Of a DNA stretch of 64,000 nucleotides, positions 1 to 11,108 are shown piece by piece. The translations under genes and the position numbers were made by a program. Position 1 is the first letter of the stretch. Each line of letters opens with the position of its first letter. Under the pieces are notes generated by a model that was given only the letters and a program-made list of their open reading frames with translations, was not told where the DNA came from and searched no databases. The DNA comes from Protopterus annectens. Lineage: Eukaryota; Chordata; Ceratodontiformes; Protopteridae. The stretch lies in assembly GCF_019279795.1 (NCBI RefSeq), contig NC_056747.1, positions 998,844,182-998,908,181 on the forward strand. The letters are read 5' to 3'.

Positions 1-1172
1 CGCACTCATATATTGCTAATAAACTGTCCCAGCAAAATGTTAACTTGTATGTAACTCTTTGGCTAGCAAGCTGATTCAAAATAAAACACAGGAAATTAGG
101 GTAGGTTGCTCTGCCTCTTCCAAAAGACCTGTCACTAGTGGTGTACCCAGTGTTCAGTGCTTGGACAAGTCCTTTTCTAAATTTACTCTTGATGGTCAAA
201 GCTAATGTAAAGAGTTTGTGGAAAGCCAAGTTTTCAGACTGTAAACTCTTCAGAGGACAACAAGATCCTCCAAGACAGCCTTTCCTAAACAAAAAGCTAG
301 TGTCATAGCCATGGACTAAAACTAAATGCCAAAAAAAGTATAATAGTCACCTTCGGTAAGCATAATGTCCCTGTAGCCATCACATTGACAATGGACCCCT
401 GGAAACTGATTCAGTAGTTAGAAACATGTGAACCTATGTGGACAACAAACTGCCCTTTGACCATAATATATCCACTATTGCAAGAAAGTCTTTTTTCGTA
501 GTGCAGCTTATTATAAGGGTTGTGATCATTTCACTGTACGTGGCACTTATTAGGTTGCTCATTGAGTATAATCTCTCCTTCAGTATCCACCTGCCCAAAC
601 ACTTAAAACAACTTGAATGACCATAGCACTTCCTCACTAAGAAAATTGAGGACCAAAATCATTAAAACTACTCTGATCATCACAAATCCTTGTCTCTATT
701 TTCAGTATCATACAGGCTTCTGAGGGGTGGGGGTGATTTCTGATATGTATACAGACCCTCATCAGACCCTATCCTGTCCAATCTACTGAACATCCACAAG
801 TCCAGTGGTGGAATAAACAGCCATAGAAGAGGTCTCAAACTTTTCTGCAACATAAATAGAACATATTGGAGGGATAGATATCTTGCACAGAGAATACCAC
901 ATAGTTGGAATCATGTTCTTCTCCATTTAAAGCAAAGTAATTCATTTACTTTATTCAAACATAATCTGGATGAATGTTTGAGAAACCCCAATTTCACCCC
1001 TGGCTTATTACCATTTTCCCTTATGGATATTGGGTAACATGTAGATGTTCTACCTGGTTCTGGAACTACACTTGCTTAAATTTCAAGGGCTATAAACTTC
1101 ATGAGAACGCAGGACTAGACTTCTAAAGATCCTCACAGATCAATAGCCTATGAACCTATGAACATGAATCAA
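1..1172 (+). mobile_element. LINE-alpha copy 1: degenerate 3' half of a CR1-like LINE
   Basis: Remnant of a non-LTR retrotransposon running off the left edge. Translation gives a decayed reverse-transcriptase segment: a PVTSGVP block near 128-150 followed by a garbled QGSVLGPLLF equivalent, then KLNAKKSIIVTFGK near 320-350, a thumb-like stretch ending HLKQLE near 618, and SVSYRLLRG near 700-725. Many stops and frameshifts interrupt it. The 3' end carries the family hallmark, repeats of CCTATGAA (about 1145-1165), also seen at 40.7, 53.1 and 55.8 kb. Clade assignment (CR1/Jockey group) rests on RT and ORF1 style, not on a search. Confidence 0.75.
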
Positions 1173-1202
1173 AAATACATATATACATACATACATACAA
1201 AT
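1172..1202. repeat. TACA-type microsatellite at the LINE-alpha 3' end
   Basis: A short run of ATACATATATACATACATAC type repeats directly follows the LINE-alpha tail, so it may have grown from the retrotransposon tail or its target site. Confidence 0.7.
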
Positions 1203-1339
1203 ATTTCAGGCATGAGCAACAATGCCTTTCTGTCCTGCCAATATAACAAAACAGTTATTCCCATAATAAGTGTCCAGGTTAGTCTTAAAACTCCCTAAAC
1301 TACTGCTTGCTTTAATGTAATTTGGTTGTCTATTCAATA

Positions 1340-1690
1340 CTTAACTACTCTCTCAGAGATCTTGTTAGTACACCCCTCATTTCATTATAAACCTCTATAT
1401 AGGTTATCTTTCTCTACTACTTTTTGATAACACCAAACATTTCCAGAGCTAGTTGTCTCTAAATGCCCTATAAACCTTTATATGGTCTCCTCTTAAATGT
1501 CTGTATTAGACACTGTACAAATTCAGATGCCTTTGTCTTTCACAGTAACTTAAATTTTCACTTTCATGGATGCCATTGGTATATTTTCACTGTAGTCTTT
1601 CCAATTTATTCACGCTTGCTTTCTTATAAGGTTTCCATATTGTTATTCCATACAAAAATTTAGGTAAAATATAACTAACAAACAACTGTT
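1340..1690 (-). pseudogene. LINE-beta reverse transcriptase C-terminus (remnant)
   Basis: Minus-strand translation in shifting frames gives YFTKFLYGITIWKPY, then KLERLQ, then NLYSV followed by YRHLRGDHIKVYRAF. This order (LERLQ, LxLYSLExRRLRGDxIxVYK) is the typical thumb and C-terminus of CR1/L2/RTE-type reverse transcriptases. No catalytic YxDD box is present. Non-functional. Confidence 0.65.
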
Positions 1691-1999
1691 CTTTTTTAGC
1701 TTGTTTGCCTAATTTGCTTATTTCAAGTTTCAAAGTCATAGTTCAACTTCTTTTTCATTTCTTGTATTTTCTTGTTCTTATGGAAATATATCCTCCTGAC
1801 TTTATTTGCCTAGATCCTAATATTAAACATTTTTTTTGCATTCAAAAATGTAATTGTCAAAGCTTACCACATTTCTTCTGCAGTTTTTCCACTGAATGTA
1901 TCGTTCTAATTAGTTTTGCATAGTGACCATTTTGCTTCCATATAATCTGTTATCGATCTTCTGTGCATTGGTTAAGAGTTTACTTTGGCAGAATTATCT

Positions 2000-2560
2000 A
2001 GCAGCAATTTAACTTTTATAACCCCATGATCACTGCACAGCAATGGTGGAAAAATGTGACTTGGAGTAATAGTCATTTCCTCAGGAACACAAACAATGTC
2101 TAGTATGTCCTGTTCCATGGTAGTAATTTGTACAATCTGAAACAATTGCTGTTACTCAACATATGTTGTAAATAGTTTCCTTGCTAACAATGTTGAATCA
2201 ATTATATTCTAGTTTGTTTCTAAGTCCCCAGCCATTATAATTTTTCCCTCCTGTGCTTCATGTAAGAAATGTATGAATTCCTCTAGGTCATCAGCACTTG
2301 ACTTTGGTGGTCTATACACTCCAACTATTGTTACATGTTCCAAGACTTTATTGCCACAGTCACACAATCCAAAGTATTGGTTTTATCACTGAATATATAT
2401 AATAATAACTGGTCTCATAACCCTATCATAACACCTCCAACTGATTTTTGTTGAAATGTTTGTTATACTAAAAAGATGTATACTCTGACAGAACAGCTTT
2501 CCAGTCATTGTTCTTTAGCCATGTTTCACAAACAATAACAACATCAATTGTGTGGGAATT
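2000..2560 (-). pseudogene. LINE-beta AP-endonuclease domain (remnant)
   Basis: Nicks target DNA for target-primed reverse transcription in intact LINEs. Visible on the minus strand: TETWLK near 2530-2500, VGVYRPPKSSADDLEEF near 2325-2275, IIMAGDLETN near 2240-2210, and CSDHGVIKVKL near 2040-2008. These match the VYRPP, GDxN and SDH blocks of exonuclease-endonuclease-phosphatase domains in LINEs. Stops interrupt it, including one directly after GDLETN. N-terminal blocks are blurred. Confidence 0.75.
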
Positions 2561-2616
2561 TAACAAATTTTCCAATAAAAAAGCTTAAGGACTAATGCTC
2601 CTAGTATTTACAACCA

Positions 2617-2964
2617 TCAGAGGTACATCAAATGTTGATATGTGTGAACTGTTAAATCTCTATCCTGGCAAAAATTCTGTCTTGTCTTAGTCTTAGTTTT
2701 TTCTTGTAGGTATTTACCAATTTTTTTTTCATTTTTGCTGACCTGATTGTCCTTTCTACATGTAATTTGTGAAAAAGCTATCCTAACATCTGTACAAGCT
2801 GTGCTATCTAGGAGGGATGTAACTTCTCTACAAGCAGTCAGAGTGTCCTTGCAGTTGAAATAATTAATACCAACACGAATAAAAACAACTCCATAATTCC
2901 TTACATTAAAGTATTGTAGTGCGCGGAGCATAGTGATTATTCTCCAATATTCGGAAAAAGACAA
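2617..2964 (-). pseudogene. LINE-beta ORF1 esterase-like (SGNH) segment
   Basis: An open 115-codon stretch containing YGVVFIRVGINYFN followed by CREVTSLL and VRIAFSQITCRKDNQVSK. CR1-type LINEs carry an SGNH/GDSL esterase domain in ORF1 with a block of the form VVxHxGxND, and a later SxILPRKD-type block. Here the expected Asp of GxND reads Tyr (GINY). The following EN segment on the same strand supports the assignment. What the esterase does in these LINEs is not settled; a lipid or membrane role has been proposed for the family. Confidence 0.6.
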
Positions 2965-3130
2965 TTCAGTTAAGTGCTTCAGTCACACAAAATCTGACAT
3001 TAATGATATTAAGTACCCCCTACTTACTTGTTATGATAAGGGCTAGCGTTGCACTATAAAATCTGCCAGTATGGACCAGCAGCTGACAGAAGCAGAATAA
3101 AAGATTTAGTTCTGCCTGGTGTCCGTATTG

Positions 3131-3623
3131 ATAATATATACCCTCCTCTTACAAAGTTAGGAAGTAGCTGGAATAATAGAATATGAGTTCAGCTTCATTT
3201 TCTCTGAAGAATACAAATTCTGAAACTCAAATTATATCACTATTCAGTGACTTCATTCCTCCAGGATTATTCTGAAAACCACAGACTTTATGAGGAACAT
3301 ATCAAACAAATGAGGAAAAGATCTGGATATTCAATGAAAATTTAGACAGTTAAGAAGCATGGCAAGGTGAGTATAAGTATAAGGGACTGTGTTACACTGC
3401 CTTTCTGCACCCATTAAGTGGCTAAGTGCTTTATAGCTTTGAAAGCTGGTAAAAAACGTAACATTTTTCCCCCTTTTTATAATATAATTAATAGTACATG
3501 GAGCAGATAAAGATCAATTCACAACAAAGAATTACGATCCGGTCTCTAGTCATAGTCTTCTATTATGTGTAATCAGCATGGATGCAAAGATTCACTTCCA
3601 AACCTTTCTCTCGTATCTCAAAC
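3131..3623. other. Unrecognised AT-rich segment
   Basis: No convincing coding signal, tandem repeat or TE hallmark. It may be the rest of LINE-beta's 5' region interrupted by PLE-1. Confidence 0.4.
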
Positions 3624-3638
3624 ACATAATAAATAAGT
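3624..3638 (+). repeat. Target site duplication of PLE-1, left copy
   Basis: The 15-mer ACATAATAAATAAGT is repeated exactly at 7457-7471, on the other side of PLE-1. It sets the element's limits to 3639-7456. Confidence 0.85.
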
Positions 3639-5123
3639 AAAAACACTCCAAATTCCCCATAGTACAGGAACCAATGAAGGCAGTCTCACAGTACTATATA
3701 TGGAACAGTTCTCTAGCAAGACTCTACAGTCTGTGATATGAAAAAGTAATTTATTAAACAAAACAAACCAAAACAAATAAACGTAGCATCAAGGATTTAG
3801 CGCTTTCATTTCCTAACCGGAAACTTCATCAGAATGTATGCTGTTACTATACAAGGTCTTTTATACATCTTCTTATTAATTAATTAGATAAATTAAAAAC
3901 AATTACAATTAACTTGGAATTTCAATTCAAATCGTTTAGGTAAGAATGAATTTAAAGGAATAGTTAGCGTGGTATCAAGCGTATACATACAAATAGTTAG
4001 TCTATCTGTACAAGTGAAATGACTTACAAATCTGACTTACAAATTTGATATACGTATGTAAAATCCATCACTATTAACATATTAATTTAAAGTCATACAT
4101 ATGTATACATTTTTGGATGAATAAATAAATAAATAGATAAATACATATGTCCATGTGTATTATAACTATATATATTGATTTGCAATATGTGTTATTAAAA
4201 AACAGTTTTAAAGTTTAAAAAAAACAGTCTCCTACAAACAATTTATAAAAAAACAAATTACAAAAAAACTATTTATAAAAACTTCTATTAAGTTATATAT
4301 AGAAATAATAAATAAATAAAAAATGAGTAAAAACAGTTGATAATGGATAAAAAATGGATAAGTGGTGAGAAAATGAATAATATTTAGGTGGTAAAAAAGT
4401 GTAAGGTACTAGTAATAGTAATAGTAATGGTGTTGCAAAAATGATGTTTCTATTTGTTTTTGTTTTTGTTCTTGTTCTTTTTTTTATTTTTTGTTTTTAC
4501 CCTGTTTGTCCTTAGTTTTAGGGCTAGTAGTAGTGACATGTGATCATTCATCCCTGGAGGTGTATTCAAATCCAGACGTAGTTGCCAGATTAATTCTCTG
4601 AAACTGAGTTGTGTTTCCCAGTCCCCCCTCTACTATTCATGGATACCATTTCCAATATCCAAAACTTGAAGTTAGCTCTTAAACAGGTTAATGTATGTCT
4701 GTATAAAGCATTTGTTTCTTTTTTCCTGTTTACATCATACATGTGCTAGTATATTCTTTGTTGTAGATGTCTCTGTCTTACCCACATACTATCCCCAACA
4801 TGAAGTACAATAGACCAAATATACTACCCCACTGGTATAACAGGTAAAATGGTGTTTACCCCTAAAGGTTGTAGGGATAGAAGGTAGTGTTAGTTCCTCT
4901 GTGTTTGCAATAATTGTACATTGAGAACATCTCCCACAATGAAAAATACCCTTTTTCTTTTTGTTGTTGTCCTGCTTGTTCATTTCAAACAAATTGTTAA
5001 GGTTAGGACCCCTCCTAAAACTGTAGCTTATTTGTCTACTAAATATTTCTAACCTATTAGGCATAGTTTTGAAAATGTCCCATGTCTTATTTATAAGTTT
5101 TCTTATTGAGTAAGTATTGACAT
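3637..5123 (-). repeat. PLE-1 left inverted arm
   Basis: Reverse complement of 5926-7419, followed along its length by eye. Examples: GAAGTTTCCGGTTAGGAAAT is direct at 7236-7255 and inverted near 3810-3830, and the TACTTCATGTTGGGG segment at 6241 is inverted at about 4795. A few substitutions and small indels separate the arms. Confidence 0.9.
4789..5123 (-). pseudogene. PLE-1 inverted copy of the linker and GIY-YIG start
   Basis: Minus-strand frame giving VNTYSIRKLINKTWDIF, PNRLEIFSRQISYSFRRG, the Cys-rich block FHCGRCSQCTI, and GVVYLVYCTSCWG, where it ends in a stop. It duplicates the right-arm protein at 5926-6260. At one codon the left arm keeps Glu (RLEIF) where the right arm has a stop (RL*IF), so that nonsense change arose after the arms separated. 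Confidence 0.85.
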
Positions 5124-5149
5124 ATAGCACAGGTCTTGAATGATTTGAG

Positions 5150-6463
5150 GCTATGCTCACTGAATTTAAATTCCTTAATGATAACGAGTTTAGGTTGGTG
5201 TTAGAAAATATCGAAATAGTTCTTAAGAACAATTTTATTTACTTTCAAGGAGATATTTTTCATCAACTAGATGGTGTTGCAATGGGGGCAGCATGTGCCC
5301 CTTTTTTGCTACAGTTATTATTTATTATTGGGAATTATTTTTTGTTTTTTCATTTCCTATGGAGAGAATTTGTTCAATTTTAGGACAACATATTAATAAT
5401 ATGGAAGGGGTCACAGGATGATATACAGAAAATTATGGAATATCTTAATAATTCAACTTTATTTCTTCAGTTTACCCATGAATACAATATGGAAGAAACA
5501 CATTTTCTGGATGTAACCTTTATAAAATACAAAGTTGAAAGGAAATATGTATCAAGAATATTTAGAAAGATGTGTTTTTCTAATTCTTACCTCCATTACA
5601 ATTGTAACCACCCCCCCAATACAAAAGAAAAACATTATTAAAGGACAAATGGTCAGGGTGGCCAGAATGACTTCCAATTACATGGATTTTATTAATGAAA
5701 TGGATTACGTGCACAAGCTATTTTTGGAGAGAGGCTACCCAGATTCCATTATTGTTCCCTTAAAGGAAGAGGTGATAGGGGGTGGGGGAAAAGATATGCA
5801 CCTTTGTTAAACAAGGAGGTTAACATAGATAGCAACCCCTTAGATCATACCTTGGATTCCACTGGAAATAATACCTCCAACACCAATATACACCAAAACA
5901 CACCCTTTCTTGTCATGACATACAATGTCAATACTTACTCAATAAGAAAACTTATAAATAAGACATGGGACATTTTCAAAACTATGCCTAATAGGCTATA
6001 AATATTTAGTAGACAAATAAGCTACAGTTTTAGGAGGGGTCCTAACCTTAAAAATTTGTTTGAAATGAACAAGCAGGACAACGACAAAAAGAAAAAGGGT
6101 ATTTTTCATTGTGGGAGATGTTCTCAATGTACATTTATTGCAAACACAGAGGAACTAACACTACCTTCTATCCCTACAACCTTTAAGGGTAAACACCATT
6201 TTACCTGTTATACCAGTGGGGTAGTATATTTGGTCTATTGTACTTCATGTTGGGGATATTATGTGGGTAAGACAGAGAGACATCTACGACAAAGAATATA
6301 CGAGCACATGTATGATGTAAACAGGATAAAAGAAACAAATGCTTTATACAGACATACATTAACCTGTTTAAGAGCTAACTTCAAGTTTTGGATATTGGAA
6401 ATGGTACCCAAGAATAGTAGAGGGGGGAGGACTGGGAAACGCAACTCAGTTACAGAGAATTAA
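5150..6463 (+). pseudogene. PLE-1 reverse transcriptase (3' part) and GIY-YIG endonuclease
   Basis: The intact protein copies element RNA and cuts the target. Visible order: RT block VAMGAACAP near 5278-5305 (the motif before the catalytic Asp pair), then a segment where the xxDD box is damaged (about 5380-5405, reading like DNILIIWKG), LDV near 5510, a HPPNTKKN-type stretch at 5609, FLERGYPDS near 5725, the linker VNTYSIRKL at 5930, the CxxCxxC block near 6110, and GVVYLVYCTSCWGYYVGKTE at 6217-6276 with LRQRIYEHM after it (GIY-YIG with Val for Ile). At least two frameshifts and several stops. Not functional. Confidence 0.85.
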
Positions 6464-7419
6464 TCTGGCAACTACGTCTGAATTCCAATACACCTCCAGG
6501 AATGAATGATCACGTGTCACTACTACCAGCCCTAAAACTAAGGGCCAACAGGGTAAAAACAAAAAAATAAAAAAAAGAACAAGAACAAAAACAAAAACAA
6601 ATAGAAACATCATTTTTGCAACACCATTACTATTACTATTACTAGTACCTTACACTTTTTTTCCACCTAAATATTATTCATTTTCTCACCACTTATCCAT
6701 TTTTTTATCCATTTATTATCAACTGTTTTTACTCATTTTTTATTTATTTATTATTTCTATATATAACTTGATAAAAGTTTTTATAAATTGTTTTTTTTGT
6801 AATTTGTTTTTTTATAAATTGTTTGTAGGAGACTGTTTTTTTAAAAAACTTTAAAACTGGTTTTTAATAACACATATTGCAAATCAATATATATAATTAT
6901 AATACACATGGACATATGTATTTATCTATTTATTTATTTATTAATCCAAAAAGTTATACATATGTATGATTTTAAATTAATATGTTAATAGTGATGAATT
7001 TTACATACGTATATCAAATTTGTAAGTCAAATTTGTAAGTCATTTCACTTGTACAGACAGACTAACTATTTGTATGTATACGCTTGATACCACACTAACT
7101 ATTCCTTTAAATTCATTCTTACCTAAACGATTTGAATTGAAATTCCAAGTTAATTGTAATTGTACTTAATTTATCTAATTAATTAATAAGAAGATGTATA
7201 AAAGACCTTGTATAGTAACAGCATACATTCTGATGAAGTTTCCGGTTAGGAAATGAAAGCGCTAAATCCTTGATGCTACGTTTATTTGTTTTGTTTAATA
7301 AATTACTTTTTCATATCATGGACTGCAGAGTCTTGCTAGAGAACTGTTCCACATATAGTACTGTGAGACTGCCTTCATTGGTTCCTGTACTACGGGGAAT
7401 TTGGAGTGTTTTTACTGGT
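5926..7419 (+). repeat. PLE-1 right inverted arm
   Basis: Partner of the left arm at 3637-5123. It holds the end of the coding region and an AT-rich 3' UTR of about 950 bases with repeated AACAAAAACAAAAAC-like runs (6565-6605). Confidence 0.9.
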
Positions 7420-7456
7420 TTTGGAGCCTTTTCCCATTTCTTCCGTTTCTACATTT

Positions 7457-7471
7457 ACATAATAAATAAGT
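7457..7471 (+). repeat. Target site duplication of PLE-1, right copy
   Basis: Identical to 3624-3638. Confidence 0.85.
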
Positions 7472-8855
7472 TATGATCAGTGGCCTGATCATAATCCTCT
7501 TTTTAAGGCCTGTCTCGCATTTTACATTTTTGCTCCTGGCAAGCATAACACTCTGTTTTTCTTCTTTGTAGATGTAAGTATCATTTCCTCTAATAATTAA
7601 ATCTTCAAATACAGTTTATCATTTCTGACCAGATCTAAAGAATCTCCAACTTCTAATTCAGTTATATCTGCTCTATCAGTTGTTACAAAGTTATGATCTT
7701 CATCACCATTAGTCTTATTGACCCACTGCCCGCATTGCTTATTACATTTGCAAGCATACAATGCTCATTCGGCTATCTTTGTACTTCCTTAGCATGAGTC
7801 ATGTTATCATCTTTGGTCTTTCTCCTCTTTTTTTTATGCAGTAATGCTCTTCAATCCTTCCCAGTTCAGTTTTGATACTTTCCTTTCTACCTGCCCTTAC
7901 TCACTGCCAATTGACTACACCAGATGCTGATATATTGCATACCACTGTAAATATGCAAACTCCTGCTGATAAAACTCTCATCACAGATATTTTTGTATAT
8001 GCTACAACACCTGATCAAGACTGTGCAACACCTGTCAGATTTATCTGTACCTCTAAAATCACTGGCTGAGCAAGGCATACTCTACAAATGGTCAGAGGTA
8101 TAAGCTAAAAGCTTTGACTTACTCAAGAGGTTAGTAACTACTCCTAATATGATGTAGCCTTACCAGTTAACAACAAGCAAAATGCAAGCCAAAAAGAGCT
8201 AAGAGCAATATTACTGCAGAGGGGAAGACCTGTTTCCTCTGCTGGAAGAGCTTTGACAGATTCATATATTAGACATGTAAAAATTGAGGAGGAAGTGATA
8301 TACATAGTTTTTGGTTGTCAGAAATTCCATAACTACATATATGGGAGGAATCTTAATGTTGAGGTACAACACAAATTATTAGAAAACATTTTCAAGAAAT
8401 CTTTACGAAAGTATCAGCAAGGTTACAGAGAATGTAACTGACTCTTCAAAATTATGTTGTGGAAGCCTGCCCAGATGGTACAAAGGGATGAAGCCCTGAT
8501 GGTGATTGTGTAGAACACTCTTTCCCTGGCTGGGCAGTAGCATATACTACCCATAAAGTAACTTATGCACACCCATATTGCAATGTTATGCATACTTAAT
8601 ACATAATACATAATGCATCTTTACTACTTTTGCAATCATCACACATAAGGCTGGTGATGAGTAGATAATGAATATTCATTAAGTAAATATCTTGTGACTG
8701 CTGCTAACTAAATGTACTAAAAATGCTGATAAAGATAGTGAAAATATCAGCAAAACTTAATAATATGAAACCACATGCCACTTAATTGCCCTTTTGTTTG
8801 CTGAACATCCATGATTTTGCCTCACATTTTTGCTCTGTCCTTATTAGCTTTTTTA
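7472..8855. other. AT-rich segment with one possible ORF1-like remnant
   Basis: Mostly unrecognised. On the minus strand about 7760-7605 translates as ACKCNKQCGQWVNKT, then NFVTTDRADITELEVGD, ending in a stop. The Cys pattern and position upstream (minus strand) of LINE-beta's esterase suggest it could be the 5' part of the same LINE, separated by PLE-1. I cannot prove this. No other gene signal. Confidence 0.35.
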
Positions 8856-9085
8856 ATTTTCTGGTAAATTGTTGAGGATCACAGTTAATCAATAATGGCA
8901 CACATTAGAGTGTCATACTTCTTATTTTGCAACAAATGAGTTTTGAGGCAAATACAGTTGAACTATTACATTTTTAAGAGCATTACGGTAATATTTAATG
9001 TTTTCTCCCATTTTGGGCCTTGATCTCTCCCCCATTATTTTTGGCTTTATCTAGAATTCTTATGCAAAGAAATTGAGAGGTACGT
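8856..9085 (+). repeat. Dispersed repeat R1, copy 1
   Basis: Recognisably similar to 21378-21620 in the same orientation. Shared anchors in order: CTGGTAAAT, ACTTCTTATT, AACTTTTTAAG/CATTTTTAAGAG, GTAATATTTAA, ATTATTTTTGGCTTT and a terminal GCAAAG. The two copies are strongly diverged. Family unknown to me. Confidence 0.6.
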
Positions 9086-10130
<1,045 letters not shown>

Positions 10131-10489
10131 TGTGGATGTCTTGCACATACTCAGGAGGTGTGTTGCATACAAGGCAGTAGTCACCACTGCAGGCACATGC
10201 TGGTGGTTGTTCCACATACCATCTACCTCAGTACACTGGTCACATACCACTCGGTCTGCTCATAGGTGTGTGATTCCTACATTATCACTGGATTGTGTGT
10301 TTGTTTTAATAATGTACCTCTCTGGACTATATGAACAGACACATGACTGAACTCTCACATTATGTGTCCCAAGCAGGTACAACCTTAGCCCTAAGCAGCA
10401 TTCTACCTTCACCAAGGATGATGCCAAAATATAAACAAAAATGATGGACTTCAAAAATTTGACTTAGCTTCTGATGTCAATCCAGGGGG

Positions 10490-11108
10490 ATCCAGTATCT
10501 TTCAGCATGGCCTTACATGGTCAACAAGCACCACTGCTTTGCCAGAGATGGTCTCAACCCATGTCTTTGAGGCTGTCAGATACTGGCAAAGACATTTGCC
10601 TTCCTCATAGTGCCTTTGTTAGGCAATGTGAATGCAACAAAAGTTCTGACATAACAATATCCACTGGAGTCAAACTCAAAGTTCTGCTGCTGGAGTCTAA
10701 ACATGAAGCTGCACCAGAGGAAATGGCCAACTTGCTAGTTGACAGATTTGGCACAAACTTCAACCCCATGGCCCCACCAGTCATACCTCAAAGTATACTT
10801 GACACCAGTCCCCTGGCTAGTATCTGTAGACATCAGGTCATATCTGTGCTCTACAAGGCTAAGAAAACACCCTCAATGGTACCGGATAACATCCCAAGTT
10901 GCTTATCAAGCAATGTAAAGCAGGACCTAGCAAACCAAATTAGCATCCTCTTAGGCCATAGCCTGGGAATTGGCTTTGTTCCAGTGGAGTAGAAAACAGC
11001 AGCAGTAATATCCTTGCAGAAAGGGAGGACATCAGCTGATCCTGGGAACTATAGACCTATAAGTCTAGCCAGTCTCATCTCCAAGGCAATGGAAGAATTA
11101 TCATGGAC
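10490..11108 (+). pseudogene. LINE-alpha ORF1 esterase end joined to RT N-terminal region
   Basis: One frame reads CFARDGLN near 10540-10562, matching the RDGxHLS block of SGNH esterases at the end of LINE ORF1 (the 53.6-kb copy reads FARDGRHLSPLGF). Downstream the long open frame reads EEMANLLVDRFG, VLYKAKKTPSMVPDNIPS and LGIGFVP, then after a stop QKGRTSADPGNYRPISLASL. The last is RT motif 1 (GNYRPISL). The coding is decayed but the 10474-10992 frame is open for 172 codons. PLE-2 interrupts directly after SKAMEE. Confidence 0.75.
11057..11108 (+). repeat. 52-bp target duplication of PLE-2, left copy
   Basis: 52 bases of LINE-alpha RT sequence, from CTATAAGTCTA to ATTATCATGGAC, repeated at 14030-14081 with a single mismatch (G at 11068 against A at 14041). 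Both copies lie exactly where LINE-alpha sequence meets PLE-2. Confidence 0.85.

Larger units (their letters stand above)
1245..3130 (-). mobile_element. LINE-beta: minus-strand CR1-like LINE with internal deletion
   Basis: Read on the minus strand, a 5' to 3' order of LINE domains appears: an ORF1 esterase-like segment (2964-2617), an apurinic endonuclease segment (about 2560-2000) and the C-terminal part of a reverse transcriptase (about 1690-1340). The catalytic core of the RT is missing between about 2000 and 1700, so the copy has an internal deletion. This LINE lies tail to tail with LINE-alpha copy 1. A stretch to about 3130 may be more ORF1. The upstream part may continue beyond PLE-1, but that is inference. 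Confidence 0.7.
3639..7456 (+). mobile_element. PLE-1: Penelope-like element with a large inverted repeat
   Basis: A Penelope-like retroelement encoding an RT followed by a C-terminal GIY-YIG endonuclease domain. It is truncated at the 5' end: coding begins inside the RT at about 5150. The left 1.5 kb (3637-5123) is an inverted copy of the 3' half (5926-7419), including the 3' UTR and most of the GIY-YIG reading frame, leaving a spacer of about 0.8 kb. The last 37 bases of the right end are absent from the left arm. Exact 15-bp duplications flank the whole, so the palindrome inserted as one event or formed during insertion. Inverted and partial tandem copies are typical of this class. Confidence 0.88.

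Noticed and set aside
3637-7419. The PLE-1 inverted arms as terminal inverted repeats of a DNA transposon
   Set aside because: The arms contain GIY-YIG coding and a 3' UTR of a Penelope-like element, are unequal at the outer end, and are flanked by a 15-bp duplication.
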